The notes: generated by a model from the sequence alone, not told the origin. Positions 10,376 through 21,332 are shown, counted from the stretch's first letter. The stretch: DNA of 64,000 nucleotides from Nematopogon swammerdamellus (GCA_946902875.1 OX336343.1:23421596-23485595); one strand, 5' to 3'. Translations and numbers: made by a program.

Positions 10376-10630
10376 AGAAATAATAATAATGTGAGTGGAA
10401 GAGTCGGGAAGGGTCGACCTAGACGCAAGTACCTGGACCAGATCGGGCATGTGCTCAAAAAGGGGCAAGTGCTTAGTACCCGTAACCGACGAGCATGCAT
10501 GAAGAACATTATGGGAGTCGAAGAGGCGGCAGAGGTGTGTCAGGATCGTGGCACGTGGAGATCCGTTGTCTCTGCCTACCCCACCGGGAAACAGGCGTGA
10601 CGCTATGTATGTATGTATGTATGTAAATAA
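10376..10630 (+). pseudogene. LINE 3' relic (RTE-like reverse transcriptase C-terminus)
   Basis: Encodes GRVGKGRPRRKYLDQIGHVL and ends with DRGTWRSVVSAYPTGKQA and a stop, followed by a (TATG)n tract. GRPR-x-x-x-x-D-x-I and DR-x-x-W are typical of RTE-type ORF2 ends. 5' truncated. Confidence 0.6.
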
Positions 10631-10639
10631 TAATAATAA

Positions 10640-10900
10640 GAACGTTAGATGTAATGGACGTCTGACCTTCCCCGCGCCAGCGTAACACGATATTTGTAAA
10701 AAAACGTACAAATAACATTCGTTGCCACTCAATCAGAGCGCGATACCACCCGATACCATCCAATCAGAGCGCGCGCCGTCCCCTCCGCTACCCGCGGAGC
10801 TCGGCGACGCTGTTTCTCATATAAGCATTGGACAGTCCGACATCCAAACTCTTCTAAACGTTCTTGACAGCCGAATTGCACCAATGAGTTTTTTCTGATG
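10640..10900 (+). promoter_or_regulatory. Orphan promoter-like island in intron 9
   Basis: Two CAATCAGAGCGCG boxes (about 10729-10741 and 10761-10773) are followed by a GC-rich stretch and CATATAAGC (about 10818-10826). The layout resembles a CCAAT plus TATA promoter, such as insect histone-type promoters, but no ORF follows. Function is only inferred. Confidence 0.3.
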
Positions 10901-10922
10901 GAAAAATTTACGTGTATACACC

Positions 10923-11175
10923 TACACCTGCTGCTTTACCGTTGGGAACCGGTGTAAAACTGTAGGTCCCTTCCCTTGCACCTTACCAGGTGGTAGGCTC
11001 AAATAGTAGCCGACTGGGTTAATACCACCGCACTGGATGTAAGATGGCCGCACGGCAGCCTCGTCCGTGTTTTCCTCTGGTTCAGTACAGCCAGAAATCC
11101 AAAGAGAAGTCACCAGAATGGCACCTATCCGCTAGGCACTGGCTGGTCGGAGCATGTGCTCTGGCCCCTCTGACT
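10923..11175 (-). repeat. SINE (type C), reverse orientation
   Basis: Contains the reverse complements of AGGGAAGGGACCTACAGTTT and of the AGTAAGG-type body, and ends GGAGCATGTGCTCTGGCCCC. This matches the type C copies at 29413 and 58278. Confidence 0.75.
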
Positions 11176-12270
11176 CAGTCATACTATAGTAATAATTTAA
11201 ATTCTTGTATATGCAAAGAATAATCAACAAATCTGTTTATGACTTATTATATCAATCAATAATGATTGCATATTGAGTTCAGGAGTATAAGTTGTAAAGG
11301 TTTAAAGTGGCTTAATTTGTGTCTTGTATATCCAGTGCTAGTTTTGTGTCAAAGGACTTAATGAGACATTTCTGATAGATGAAATTAAATTAAATTTTAT
11401 TGTACAACAAAAGCAAATGAATTCAGACAAATATCAGGTTATATGTCTAGAACTTGATCTTTGTCATACGTAGTTACATAACAAAGATATTTTTAACATA
11501 TAAAGTTATTAAACGAATTACGTAAACAGAAAGAATTAGAAAAAAAAAACAAAATTAGTTCAAATACATTCTACACTATGAAATCAATACAATAAACTAT
11601 TATTAGCTGATCTCCTCGTCTAACTGTTTGCAAACACTGCCCCCTAAACTAGTCCGAAGACTGTATTATAGGTGGCAGTACTTCCACAGGAAACATACTG
11701 AGCGGTTAAAAAGTAAATATAAAATTAAAATCAAAAGAAAAGAAGTACAATACTATAGATTCAACATAACTATACAAAGTATATCTATGAGTGAGCAAGC
11801 GTGTGTGAGAGAGTGCGGTGTCAGGCCTCACGCACTCTATGTACTTGCGCGCGCTAACTACCTACCGCCTGGCGGGCTGTCGGCGAGCCTAATTCAGTGG
11901 AAATTCGACAGCCGCGCGGAGCATACCTACACGCGCGCCCACGCTACTGCGCGCAGCTGCAAAGCAATAGTCACTTTACACTCGATCGTTTAGGTACATT
12001 TTCGCACGCAGCGATTGGCGACGTGAAACATTAGGCTATTAAAGCCGTAGGTATGGAACTTTTTCTATGGAGAGATCTATCTGTTACGAAGTAACTATTA
12101 AGTAATCTGTGGTGGTGTGTTCATGTGTGATTTGTGTATGTGGTGTGTTCGTAAGCGAGATGGTGTGTTGAGGGTGAGTTGTGTGTGTTCATTTGTGTGA
12201 TTTTATAAGTTGCGTTTGCATAAAAACTCTTCATAAAACTCCCTTCATGTCATTATATTCTATTCTATAC
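11176..12270. other. AT-rich intron 9 sequence, nothing recognised
   Basis: One open frame at 11628-11993 shows no family similarity or coding bias. GTGTG-rich text at 12110-12190. No element boundaries seen. Confidence 0.4.
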
Positions 12271-12405
12271 CTGTCGGTGTCGCTGCCGTCTTCAGAGCTA
12301 GTATTCTCCCAGTTCTCCGAGTCGTCCTCGTTCTGATTAAGGTTGTGAACGTCGCCCGTCTTGCTGTCCCCGTTCATTAGGGACTCCTCTTTATTTGGCT
12401 CCGGG
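12271..12405 (-). CDS. UBE2O: UBE2O-like exon 9
   Basis: 135 bp, phase 2 to 2, acceptor TTGCAG and donor GTATAG. It encodes an acidic linker (SPEPNKEESLMNGDSK, then SENWENTSSEDGSDTD), comparable to the Asp/Glu/Ser-rich stretch between conserved regions of UBE2O. The strong frame fit with exons 8 and 10 supports it. Confidence 0.72.
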
Positions 12406-12537
12406 CTGCAATGCGTAACCACTGTTACTGCCCACCTACTCGAGTTTACATCATTTGAAACCATGCCAACACTCAAGATCGGGCACGCGAAGGATATTAT
12501 CTGGACGTATGTTACAAATTTTCAGGGTACCAGTTAA

Positions 12538-12929
12538 GACGATACCCATAGCTTTGCACAGAAAAAGATCGTAACGCGGTGTTGTTCTTTAATTTTTAAA
12601 AATTAAAGGTAATAAAATTTCAAAAGTTTAAATTTGAAATCTTAAAAAACAATAGTGTTCTGTGCTTGTTAGTGCAATAAAAAAATCGTTTTATTCATTC
12701 ACTTTTGCGTCAGATGAAAAAAATCTAAATTAAATAATTTTTTTCATCTGACGCAAAAGTGAATTAATAAGACGAAATTTTTATGGCATTGATAAATAAC
12801 TAGACCACAAGCACAGAACACTATTGTTGTAGATTTTTAAATTTTATTACCATTAATTTATTAATAATTAAAAAACAACACCGACTTACGAACTTTTTCT
12901 ATGCAAAGCAGTCAGCTATGGGTATCGTC
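12538..12929. mobile_element. TTAA-flanked foldback MITE, 392 bp
   Basis: Ends GACGATACCCATAGC and GCTATGGGTATCGTC are flanked by TTAA at 12534-12537 and 12930-12933. A central inverted pair is built on TTCACTTTTGCGTCAGATGA, and intermediate inverted pieces include TAGTGTTCTGTGCTTGT. TTAA targets indicate the piggyBac group. Confidence 0.82.
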
Positions 12930-12933
12930 TTAA

Positions 12934-14310
12934 AATGTTTATCTTTCCTGTGCCTTTGTAGTACAGGTTTAGCAACAACTGCCAAGACGTATCGCATCTT
13001 TCATAACAGTCGCAAAATTGTGTGGCCACACTAAGGAAATGCCAATATTGCCGATGCCGATCTGTCACATCTTGTAAAGAGTTGCCAGAAGTTTGCGGTC
13101 CAGCGTTTATTGCTATCAGCGAGAGTTCAAGGTAATTAAATTTCTGAAGATGTTCAAAATAGTAGTGAAGTGCCTACAAAAATTTAAGACCTTTCATCAA
13201 ACACTAAATTTTATGAAACGTTGTACAATTTCATTAAAAGCACAATAGGTAAAATATAAAAAGAATTAAAAAAAAAAAAGATTGGCTCCAAAGGACATGG
13301 CATCCAGAGCCATAAAATTTGTAATAAAAAAATAACATAGCATGACAATAAAATATTTTACATTTTGTATTGGATTCATTATCCCCTTCCCCCACAGACG
13401 TACACAATCCGCAGTGACGGCAGAATATGTACCGTGCGGTTCTGCCAATGTCGCCGCCTTCAATAAGACGACAAGGAAACTCTCAGCACAGCGTTAAAAT
13501 ATAGCGATTAGGTTACGCAGATCAGGCAAAAGCTGACACATATATGTATACAAAGGTAGGTATATCGTATACGGACCTTTTGAACAAACTGCTAAGCGCG
13601 TTCAGCGGGTTCATTAAGCTTGTTGCCATGAAATACCTAAAAGACCAAACAACCTCGCTTGAGAGAGACCGGCGTGAATTTGATGCGAGCCAGTAGGTAC
13701 CGAAATACAGCAGAATTGTGATTTATGCCGACGCCGAGGCAATGAATGGCCAAGTGATTTGAGACAAGCCTCGGGATTCTTTAACAATCGACTACTGTAA
13801 GTACTAACTACTACTAATAATCGACCGTCAAATAGAACATTTTTATGATATACGGGAGAAAATGAATATTCTAATCCCATCAAACTGCTAAGAAAACACT
13901 GTCCTGGGAACTGCATAGAAAAATGGTTTTTTTTTTTTTTCATCCCCTGAAAAAGGGTCATTCCGACAAGAAATTGAACAACTTTTTCCTGATGCACTTT
14001 ACACCTGATGCACTTAATTAATAACTCTTTGTAGTCAGAACTCTCAGCAAAATTGTAAATCTTGCTATTAATAAGTGTTTTCGATAAAATGTAAGCAATT
14101 TTATTATGTCGCTCGTTACTAAATTACTTGTAATATGTATAAAAAAAAATAATGGAGCGATTTAATACTAATCGCAAAAATAAAACAGGAGCGGGGAGGC
14201 TGAGGTAAGGACAGCGGGAGCGGGTGGGGTGCGTAGGAATTCGGAAAGAGCCAATCACAACACATGAATTTGAGCATTTGACATGACAGGGCAATTCACA
14301 AGAAATACCG
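12934..14310. other. Intron 8 sequence, no gene recognised
   Basis: AT-rich. 14195-14260 (GGAGCGGGGAGGCTG...) is a dispersed repeat that recurs at 61977-62110. Open frames have no support. Confidence 0.45.
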
Positions 14311-14315
14311 CCCTA

Positions 14316-14738
14316 AAGGTCTGGCTACACGTTTATTCTTATTTGCACAAATTCAAATTTGCACAAGCAAGCATGTATGTTAAGATGACAAAACGGTAAA
14401 CCGCGAAAATGGCTTGCACACATGCAAATTTGCTAAAACTAAACTTGCACAAGTACATAAATGAAGACGGCATAACTGTATAAAGCGGAAACGGTTTGCA
14501 CACACTTGATATTATTGCGATGGGTTTGTAACAAATGGTTATCTTGCGCGTATGGAAGGGAGCGGGACTGTATGTGCATGTAAGTCTCTATCATGTGGAT
14601 GCTACACATGTTCATTGCACAAACTGTTCGCGCATGCAAGTCGCTATCGCGTGGACGCCACACAGTGCACCATGTTCTTTGCGGAAAATTTTGCACAAAG
14701 TGTTTGCGCATGCAAATCGCTGCGTGTAGCCAGGCCTT
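14316..14738. mobile_element. MITE with TA flanks, 423 bp, iterated interior
   Basis: Ends AAGGTCTGGCTACACG and CGTGTAGCCAGGCCTT with TA on each side. The interior repeats a degenerate module of about 55-70 bp containing GCGCATGCAAGTCGCTATCG-like text and TTGCACAAA. TA flanks would fit Tc1/mariner; the assignment is tentative. Confidence 0.65.
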
Positions 14739-15134
14739 TATGCAAGCCACACACGTTACTGCATACTTGCGCAAGCACTGAGCTGTCAAGCAGTACGGAC
14801 GACATTCATAATTGTCGCAATAAAGTCTAGACTATCGAAAGTATGCAGTTAGGTGGTTGGCTTGCAATAAAAAATTATTTCAGTAATTTTGAAGGAATTT
14901 TTCTCACACCATGTTTACAGAAAAAATAAATTCGGTGCGTGTACTTATTTATGTATGCGCTTTAGAAGTTATACTGCTTTGGCTTGATAAAAAAAATGAT
15001 TTTTAATTTGCACAAACTAATTTATTGAAATAAAATAATAAAAAAATTACAATTCCTCCATAAAAAGTATATTCCAATGTTTCCATAAAAAAAACATGGT
15101 CTTTCACATTAAATTCATCCCACAAATAAATTAA

Positions 15135-15980
15135 CCCTTTACTGGGAACATCGGTCTCACAGACCGTTATGGTTTCTTAGAAATGCTGCCAAACCGTCAC
15201 CCTCCTCCTCAGCGACCCACCGCTCCCAGTAGTCTCCTATTAGTTCCCGCTGTGTCGGCGCAAGCGGCGATCGTGGCTGTAGGAGCGTCCGTTTCGTTGT
15301 TTTGACGCCATTTTCAAAACTCGTAATTATTAGTACCGGTCTCACAGACCGGTGTTCCCCGGAACGTGGTTTTTTTGGCGGTCTCCGAGACCGGTGTTCC
15401 CGACATTGTCGTTTTTTTGGCGGTCCCAGTGACCGGTGTTCCCGATAACGTAAGTATTTTTATAGTTTGATACACTGTTTTGTGCGCTTTTTCCAAATAA
15501 TGGGCAATATTTTTGTTACTAAATATATATCATATTGATGAAATGTTGATTGTGAATATTTTCATGTTACTGAAAATGGAGGACTAGACGGCGGAGCGCC
15601 GAATTATGGACATGTTTCATCGATCGCAAACACCAACTTCAGATGATGAAGATAGCGACGATTCTGTAGATGATCCCGATTATGTACCAGTCCCTGACCA
15701 CGATGATAATGACTCACTGTCGGACATGGATATGGGAAACCTGCTGGACCTTGAAGATGCCAATGCCATGGCGTACGTCGAGGACAACGTCGAACGTCAA
15801 TACGTCGGCGTTTTTGTTGTAAAATATGTGTTAGATTGCTGACGATAACTTACGAGAAGGAAGTGTTAAAATAAAATATTGTGAGTGAGAACAGTGTTTT
15901 ATTATCAATAATTTAAAATAGCGGTCTCACAAACCGATGTTCCCTATTACGTAGTTTAAAATTATGTTCCCAGTAAAGGG
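15135..15980 (+). mobile_element. piggyBac-like element, 846-bp deletion derivative
   Basis: Ends CCCTTTACTGGGAACA and TGTTCCCAGTAAAGGG, with TTAA at 15131-15134 and 15981-15984. Subterminal repeats of CGGTCTCACAGACCGGTGTTC type occur three or four times on the left and once on the right (15921-15946). It contains the N-terminal ORF fragment at 15606. Confidence 0.88.
15606..15842 (+). pseudogene. piggyBac transposase N-terminal fragment
   Basis: 78 codons beginning MDMFHRSQTPTSDDEDSDD, with the acidic DDSVDDPDYVPVPDHDD stretch usual at the start of piggyBac-like transposases. The DDD catalytic core and Cys-rich C-terminus are missing: the frame stops soon after and the right end of the element follows. 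It could still be transcribed from the element's own 5' end. Confidence 0.65.
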
Positions 15981-16258
15981 TTAAAAAAAATTACAGACGC
16001 CAGAATAATTTTTTTCGTAGATGTGACATCCAGTCAATCGAAACATGTTTTAATGTTATCTACAATTCTCTCACTTTCTAATAAGAAAAATTGTCTGGAA
16101 TGGCCCTAGATGAAAATGAATAGAGAAGTGTTATATACCAATAGAGGTATCTACCTCTATTCTGTTGGTTGACTTTTGTGTGACCTGTGAGCAACTTCAT
16201 CATGTAGATTTAATGTTAGAGTGTTTCACATAAAAATTCATTGTTTCACATAAATTTA

Positions 16259-16448
16259 TGTTGGCTCCACTGTCAGTGTCACTGTCAGTGCTTAAATTCG
16301 TGTTGCCAGATTGTGAAGATTATATTACCTAATAATGTAATCGGTATTATACCGTATAATAAAGACAGTAAATACAGATAATTACGGGTAAATCTGTACA
16401 CATAGCAACCCTCAACGCTGTTTTGACAGATAGACAGTGGAGCCAACA
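16259..16448. mobile_element. MITE with TA flanks, 190 bp
   Basis: TGTTGGCTCCACTGTC and GACAGTGGAGCCAACA form the ends, with TA immediately outside each. A Tc1/mariner-like MITE is the simplest reading. Confidence 0.75.
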
Positions 16449-16616
16449 TATCGGCGAAGGGAACTTTTAGTTGAAACGCTCTCTACCCTGTGCGTAACGT
16501 AAAAATTCACATCATCATTTTTTTCATATCAAGCCTAAAGAAGTATTGCTTCGAAAAAAAATTGTTTTCTTTCTCTCAATCTAAAGTGCACCGAAAGAGA
16601 GAAGAAAGAGACGCAC

Positions 16617-16768
16617 CTGATTCCGGAATCGTTCTTCTCCTCCCCCGGAGTGTGATCGAGGCTGCCGCCGGCCGCCGAGCCGGTGTCCTCGCTCGGCTCG
16701 ATCCTGATGCTGGGCACCGCCTCCCCGCGCGTCGCCTCCTCCCGCCCCTCGTCCACCTCCATGTCCAC
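16617..16768 (-). CDS. UBE2O: UBE2O-like exon 8
   Basis: 152 bp, phase 0 to 2, acceptor TCGCAG and donor GTGCGT. It encodes an acidic, disordered linker (VDMEVDEGREEATRGEAV, then HTPGEEKNDSGI). It is placed by splice phase and position, because linker sequence is poorly conserved. Its first 11 bases and its acceptor are duplicated at 17708-17808. Confidence 0.7.
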
Positions 16769-16858
16769 CTGCGACTGTTGGCATGTACGCGCGAGCTACG
16801 CTCATTGCCACAGTACTAGAGTCAACATGTTTCCCGAATCCTTTAACAAGGGTGTCTT
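16758..16858. repeat. 101-bp direct repeat, copy 1 (contains the exon 8 acceptor)
   Basis: Begins TCCATGTCCACCTGCGACTG and ends CTTTAACAAGGGTGTCTT. Near-identical to 17708-17808 with two or three differences. It includes the first 11 bases of exon 8 and its acceptor. Confidence 0.85.
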
Positions 16859-17707
16859 TTTTTTTTTAATCTAAATTTTTTTTTTAAGGCTTTAGCCATT
16901 CCTGGCTATGCCAGCCCCATAGTAACTATATTGATATTTTAATGTACTTCAGCACGATTCAATGCCTGTGACTATACAAAAAAACTTAGTATGGATTCAA
17001 ACTCCTCCCCCTGAGCTCGCCCCAAGGCTTCATGTACTTTAAAAAACAGGTTCAGTCTGTCAGTTCTTAAGTCTCTCAATAGCTTCTGCCTCAGTTCTCG
17101 GTTCCGGACACATTCCAACAGTATATGGAGTAGGTCCTCTTCTATCCCACATGAGCTGCAATTGGGTGATTGTGCTATCTTAATTTTTTTTTTTTTTTTA
17201 TGGAACCTGACACGGTTGGCTACATCACCTACAACATCCGTGATGTCAGCCCATAACACAGGGTGAACTAGGTGCCATGTCAGTGCTTCCCTTCATTTCA
17301 TGTCGGCTACACTAAACTGGACGGAAAACACGAACTATTTACATAGCCGTTTCGACCGACGTTTCGTTCAGTGCGGTGGTACCAACCCGGCCGGGATAAA
17401 CCCTACCACCTAGTAAGGTAAGAAGGGAAGGGACCTACAGTTTAACGTGGAATCCGAACCATGGTCAGCCTCCAACGGTCGAGCGGTCACCCATCCAATC
17501 ACTGACCGCGCTCAGCGTTGCTTAATAACAGTTGACTAACCAACCGCGCCACTGAGCTACCGAGGCTGACGAATTTTCTTATCCCTTAGTCGACTTTTAC
17601 GACATGCGACGGGGAGAGATGCAGTGGGGCTATTCTTTTTAAGTACCGACCCCACACGGTACAAAAGTTCATGAGGTACATTGTCTTATTTGTTGGAATG
17701 TGTGCAT
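16859..17707 (-). mobile_element. LINE 3' fragment with nested SINE, between 101-bp direct repeats
   Basis: Poly-T next to copy 1 represents the LINE poly-A end. The minus strand encodes PNCSSCGIEEDLLHILLECV, a C-x2-C-x-x-x-x-x-x-H-x4-C finger found at the end of many LINE ORF2 proteins, then NLFFKVHEALGRAQGEEF. A SINE (17189-17571) sits inside. The flanking 101-bp repeats look like an unusually long target duplication. Confidence 0.65.
17189..17571 (-). repeat. tRNA-headed SINE, full length
   Basis: Poly-T, shared body, box B region (GAATCCGAACCATGG complement) and head complement CACTGAGCTACCGAGGCTGA. Followed at 17575-17665 by a type B head in the same orientation. Confidence 0.85.
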
Positions 17708-17808
17708 TCCATGTCCACCTGCGACTGTTGGCATGTACGTGCGAGCTACGCTCATTGCCACAGTACTAGAGTCAACATGTTTCCCGAATCCTTTAACATG
17801 GGTGTCTT
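17708..17808. repeat. 101-bp direct repeat, copy 2 (decoy acceptor)
   Basis: Duplicates the exon 8 acceptor and 11 exon bases upstream of the real exon, in gene orientation. The flanking text continues into an old LINE C-terminus (FKRRINGLDSLATVRKSAG). Confidence 0.8.
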
Positions 17809-18429
17809 CAAACGTCGTATCAACGGGCTTGACAGCCTAGCAACAGTCCGCAAATCTGCTGGCATCGCGCCTCAATGAACATGGTTTCGCGAGGAGAGGG
17901 GTTTTGGGCTTTGTCGACTGTACCGTTGGTCCCTCGACACAGCCACCCAGGTTGGTTTACATAAAAAAAACATGACGAGTGTTTGCCTAATAACGGTCCA
18001 CGCGCGTACTGCATACTTGCGCAAAAGTGCACTTTTTTTTTTCTTTTTTTTAATTGTAAGCTCGACATATGGCGCCGAAGCAGCCATGAGGTGTTTAACG
18101 GCGCCCATGGACATTCGGTCGTATGCGGCGGTTGCGAATGCCATGCCGGCCTGACAGGTGACCATTCACGCCACTCTTGAAGGACCCGATACTGTACTTG
18201 GGGGGAAATATATGTGCAGGGAGAGCGTTTCAGAGTTTACCGGCTATGTAGAGGAAACATCTGCAGAATCGATTAGTTGCTTAGCGTAGCGACCCAGCGT
18301 TGCTTAACATTCAATAGCGACAGTTGACTGTCTGCACCACTGAGCTATCGAGGCTGATCGACCCCTCCACCCCTTTTTTTGCTCACGTGATTAATGGATG
18401 TCCCCTCAACAACATTGCAACTTAAGTAC
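17809..18429. other. Intron 7 sequence: old LINE tail and SINE head
   Basis: 17809-17876 encodes the end of a LINE ORF; 18292-18358 is a minus-strand tRNA-type SINE head (CACTGAGCTATCGAGGCTGA). The rest is unrecognised. Confidence 0.5.
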
Positions 18430-18581
18430 CTTCTCGGCGCGGTGCCTGGACTTGCTCGAGTCTCTGCTGTGGTTGGAGGCTCTCTTCTTGGGCTTGGACG
18501 GTACGGTGTGCTTCTCCTGGCTGTCCTTGGAATCCTTCTTGCTGGGGCGGCTCTGCTTGCGTAGCTGCCGATACTTGCGGC
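18430..18581 (-). CDS. UBE2O: UBE2O-like exon 7
   Basis: 152 bp, phase 1 to 0, donor GTACTT. It encodes the basic stretch RKYRQLRKQSRPSKK and a Lys/Ser-rich tail ending HRAEK, equivalent to the KKVKRLLKKQ region. The acceptor (CACAAG) is weak and lies only 13 bp from the satellite array, but it gives the correct phase with exon 6. Low complexity makes this exon less certain than its neighbours. Confidence 0.7.
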
Positions 18582-18594
18582 CTTGTGACAAGTG

Positions 18595-20038
18595 TTCACG
18601 TTGATACGTAAATGTTGAGATACATATACACATAGTTACATTCATAGGTGAAGTTCACGTTGATACAGCGGGTGTAAATGTTGAGATACATATACACATT
18701 GTCACATTCATAGGTGAAGTTCACGTTGATATGACGGATGTAAATGTTGAGATACATATACACATTGTTACATTAATAGAGTGAGTTCACGTTGATACAG
18801 CGGGTGTAAATGTTGAGATACATATACACATTGTCACATTCATAGGTGAAGTTCACGTTGATATGACGGATGTAAATGTTGAGATACATATACACATTGT
18901 TACATTAATAGAGTGAGTTCACGTTGATACAGCGGGTGTAAATGTTGAGATACATATACACATTGTCACATTCATAGGTGAAGTTCACGTTGATATGACG
19001 GATGTAAATGTTGAGATACATATACACATTGTTACATTAATAGAGTGAGTTCACGTTGATACAGCGGGTGTAAATGTTGAGATACATATACACATTGTCA
19101 CATTCATAGGTGAAGTTCACGTTGATATGACGGATGTAAATGTTGAGATACATATACACATTGTTAAATTAATAGAGTGAGTTCACGTTGATACAGCGGG
19201 TGTAAATGTTGAGATACATATACACATTGTCACATTCATAGGTGAAGTTCACGTTGATATGACGGATGTAAATGTTGAGATACATATACACATTGTTACA
19301 TTAATAGAGTGAGTTCACGTTGATACAGCGGGTGTAAATGTTGAGATACATATACACATTGTCACATTCATAGGTGAAGTTCACGTTGATATGACGGATG
19401 TAAATGTTGAGATACATATACACATTGTTAAATTAATAGAGTGAGTTCACGTTGATACAGCGGGTTTAAATGTTGAGATACATATACACATTGTCACATT
19501 CATAGGTGAAGTTCACGTTGATATGACGGATGTAAATGTTGAGATACATATACACATTGTTACATTAATAGAGTGAGTTCACGTTGATACAGCAGGTGTA
19601 AATGTTGAGATACATATACACATTGTCACATTCATAGGTGAAGTTCACGTTGATATGACGGATGTAAATGTTGAGATACATATACACATTGTTAAATTAA
19701 TAGAGTGAGTTCACGTTGATACAGCGGGTTTAAATGTTGAGATACATATACACATTGTCACATTCATAGGTGAAGTTCACGTTGATATGACGGATGTAAA
19801 TGTTGAGATACATATACACATTGTTACATTAATAGAGTGAGTTCACGTTGATACAGCGGGTGTAAATGTTGAGATACATATACACATTGTCACATTCATA
19901 GGTGAAGTTCACGTTGATATGACGGATGTAAATGTTGAGATACATATACACATTGTTACATTAATAGAGTGAGTTCACGTTGATACAGCGGGTGTAAATG
20001 TTGAGATACATATACACATTGTTACAGTCATAGGCGAT
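18595..20038. repeat. Tandem satellite: 66-bp monomers in a 132-bp A/B dimer
   Basis: About 22 monomers. Type A begins GTTCACGTTGATACAGCGGG and ends CACATTCATAGGTGAA; type B begins GTTCACGTTGATATGACGGA and ends TACATTAATAGAGTGA. The two alternate regularly, giving a 132-bp higher-order unit. Variation is minimal, so the array is young or homogenised. It begins 13 bp from the exon 7 acceptor. Confidence 0.95.
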
Positions 20039-20399
20039 AGCAGGTACCCGAGGGTTGATACCCTCAAACTGAACATCTTCAAACCCACCGCCTCTCGAGC
20101 GCACCATGCTCGCAGATATAGCACTCGCACCGTGTTCTCATCGCTCGTCAGAGCAAGTATCATCCCTGACCGATGCACGCACAAGGATGGCATTGGATCA
20201 GCCGCCTTGCAGCGACGCCTTTAAGTACCAGACAACTGCCGCTGTTTCTCTCTTCCATAAAAACGTACATGTCAGTAGGTGTGTCTCTCAAACATTCAAA
20301 CATTGGCTGGAAGGAATCTCTTTAAGGAGTAAGCCTGCCTTTACATCTCATGAAAAATATTGTGTGCAGTTCCTCTCTGTGTAATGTTTGTGGGGCAAT
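20039..20399. other. Intron 6 sequence, possible LINE ORF relic
   Basis: Open segments on both strands without recognisable domains. Nothing firm. Confidence 0.35.
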
Positions 20400-20535
20400 A
20401 AAATTGTTTGTGTTTTCCGTCCGGTTCAGTGTAGCCGGCACGATCGAAGGGAAGCACTGACATGGCACCTAGTTCACCCGTTGTGATGTTGGAGGTGATG
20501 TAGACAACCGTGTCAGTTTCCATAAAAAAGAAAAA
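20400..20535 (+). repeat. SINE tail, 5' truncated
   Basis: TTGTGTTTTCCGTCCGGTTC, GGGAAGCACTGACATGGCAC and CATAAAAAAG mark the shared SINE body. It lies 45 bp from the exon 6 donor. Confidence 0.8.
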
Positions 20536-20580
20536 TAAATAAAACTATTTTATGTATGGAGCTAAGGTTGTGTAGCTCAC

Positions 20581-20712
20581 TCTGCGTCTTCTGCCACTGC
20601 TTCTTGCTGATGAAGACGTCGCTCTCGGAGATGGTGACGAAGTTGCGGTCCCCCACCTGCAGCGTGCACGGTTCGAACACGTTCAGCAGCTTCAGCCGCT
20701 TCAGCTCGTCGC
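20581..20712 (-). CDS. UBE2O: UBE2O-like exon 6
   Basis: 132 bp, phase 1 to phase 1. The acceptor is TTGGCAG and the donor GTGAGC is strong. It encodes DELKRLKLLNVFEPCTLQVG and then TISESDVFISKKQW, equivalent to vertebrate RVKRL-x-x-FD. Its 5' (acceptor) half is duplicated about 620 bp upstream by a recent tandem duplication, described separately. Confidence 0.85.
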
Positions 20713-21281
20713 CTGCCAACAACCAGCGCTTAGTACACAGAACACCTCACCCACTACTAGCCGATTAGACGACGACTGTTGGAGTAACCGTGTCCTACGT
20801 TTCAACAAGCTTGTCGTACTTTTTAACCGACTTCAAAAAAAGGAGGAGTTTCTCAATTCGACTGTATTTTTGTTTTTTTTGTTTTTTTTATGTTTGTTAC
20901 CTCAGAACTTTCGACTGGGTGAACCGATTTCGAAAATTATTTTTTTATTTGAGAGCTGGTGCTTCCCGTGTGGTCTGATTTCAATTTGGTCAAGATCAGA
21001 TTGGAAAGCGAGGCGGAATGGCAAGGCCGAAGGCCGAGCGATTCCGACAAGTACATTAATAGCAAAAAATTACAAAAAAAACTGAAATAAAAAACTATTT
21101 AAAAAAATATAAAAACCGCCTTCAAAAATATATGAAATAAAAAAAAATCAAACCCTAGAGTTGAAGGCGGTGCTAAAGCAAGCAAAAATAACCGACCGCC
21201 TTCAATAGAGGTTTTATTTTTTTTTGTTTCATAAATTTTTGAAGGCGGTTTTTATATTTTTAGGCAATCCAGACTTGTATT
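20664..21281. repeat. Tandem duplication, copy A (includes the 5' part of exon 6)
   Basis: Runs from GTGCACGG inside exon 6 through the acceptor into the intron, ending AGGCAATCCAGACTTGTATT. Copy B follows directly. Contains the GAAGGCGG foldback hairpin. Confidence 0.92.
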
Positions 21282-21332
21282 GTGCACGGCTCGAACACGT
21301 TCAGCAGCTTCAGCCGCTTCAGCTCGTCGCCT
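21282..21332 (-). pseudogene. Partial duplicate of UBE2O-like exon 6 with intact acceptor
   Basis: The minus strand carries the same TTGGCAG acceptor and the codons for DELKRLKLLNVFEPC, then runs into intron sequence and an in-frame stop (…CTIQVWIA-stop). It has no matching donor. Any splicing here would truncate the protein. The only change seen in its exon part is a synonymous Glu codon. Confidence 0.85.

Noticed and set aside
18595..20038. CRISPR-like array
   Set aside because: Head-to-tail monomers with no unique spacers in a eukaryotic intron; this is satellite DNA.
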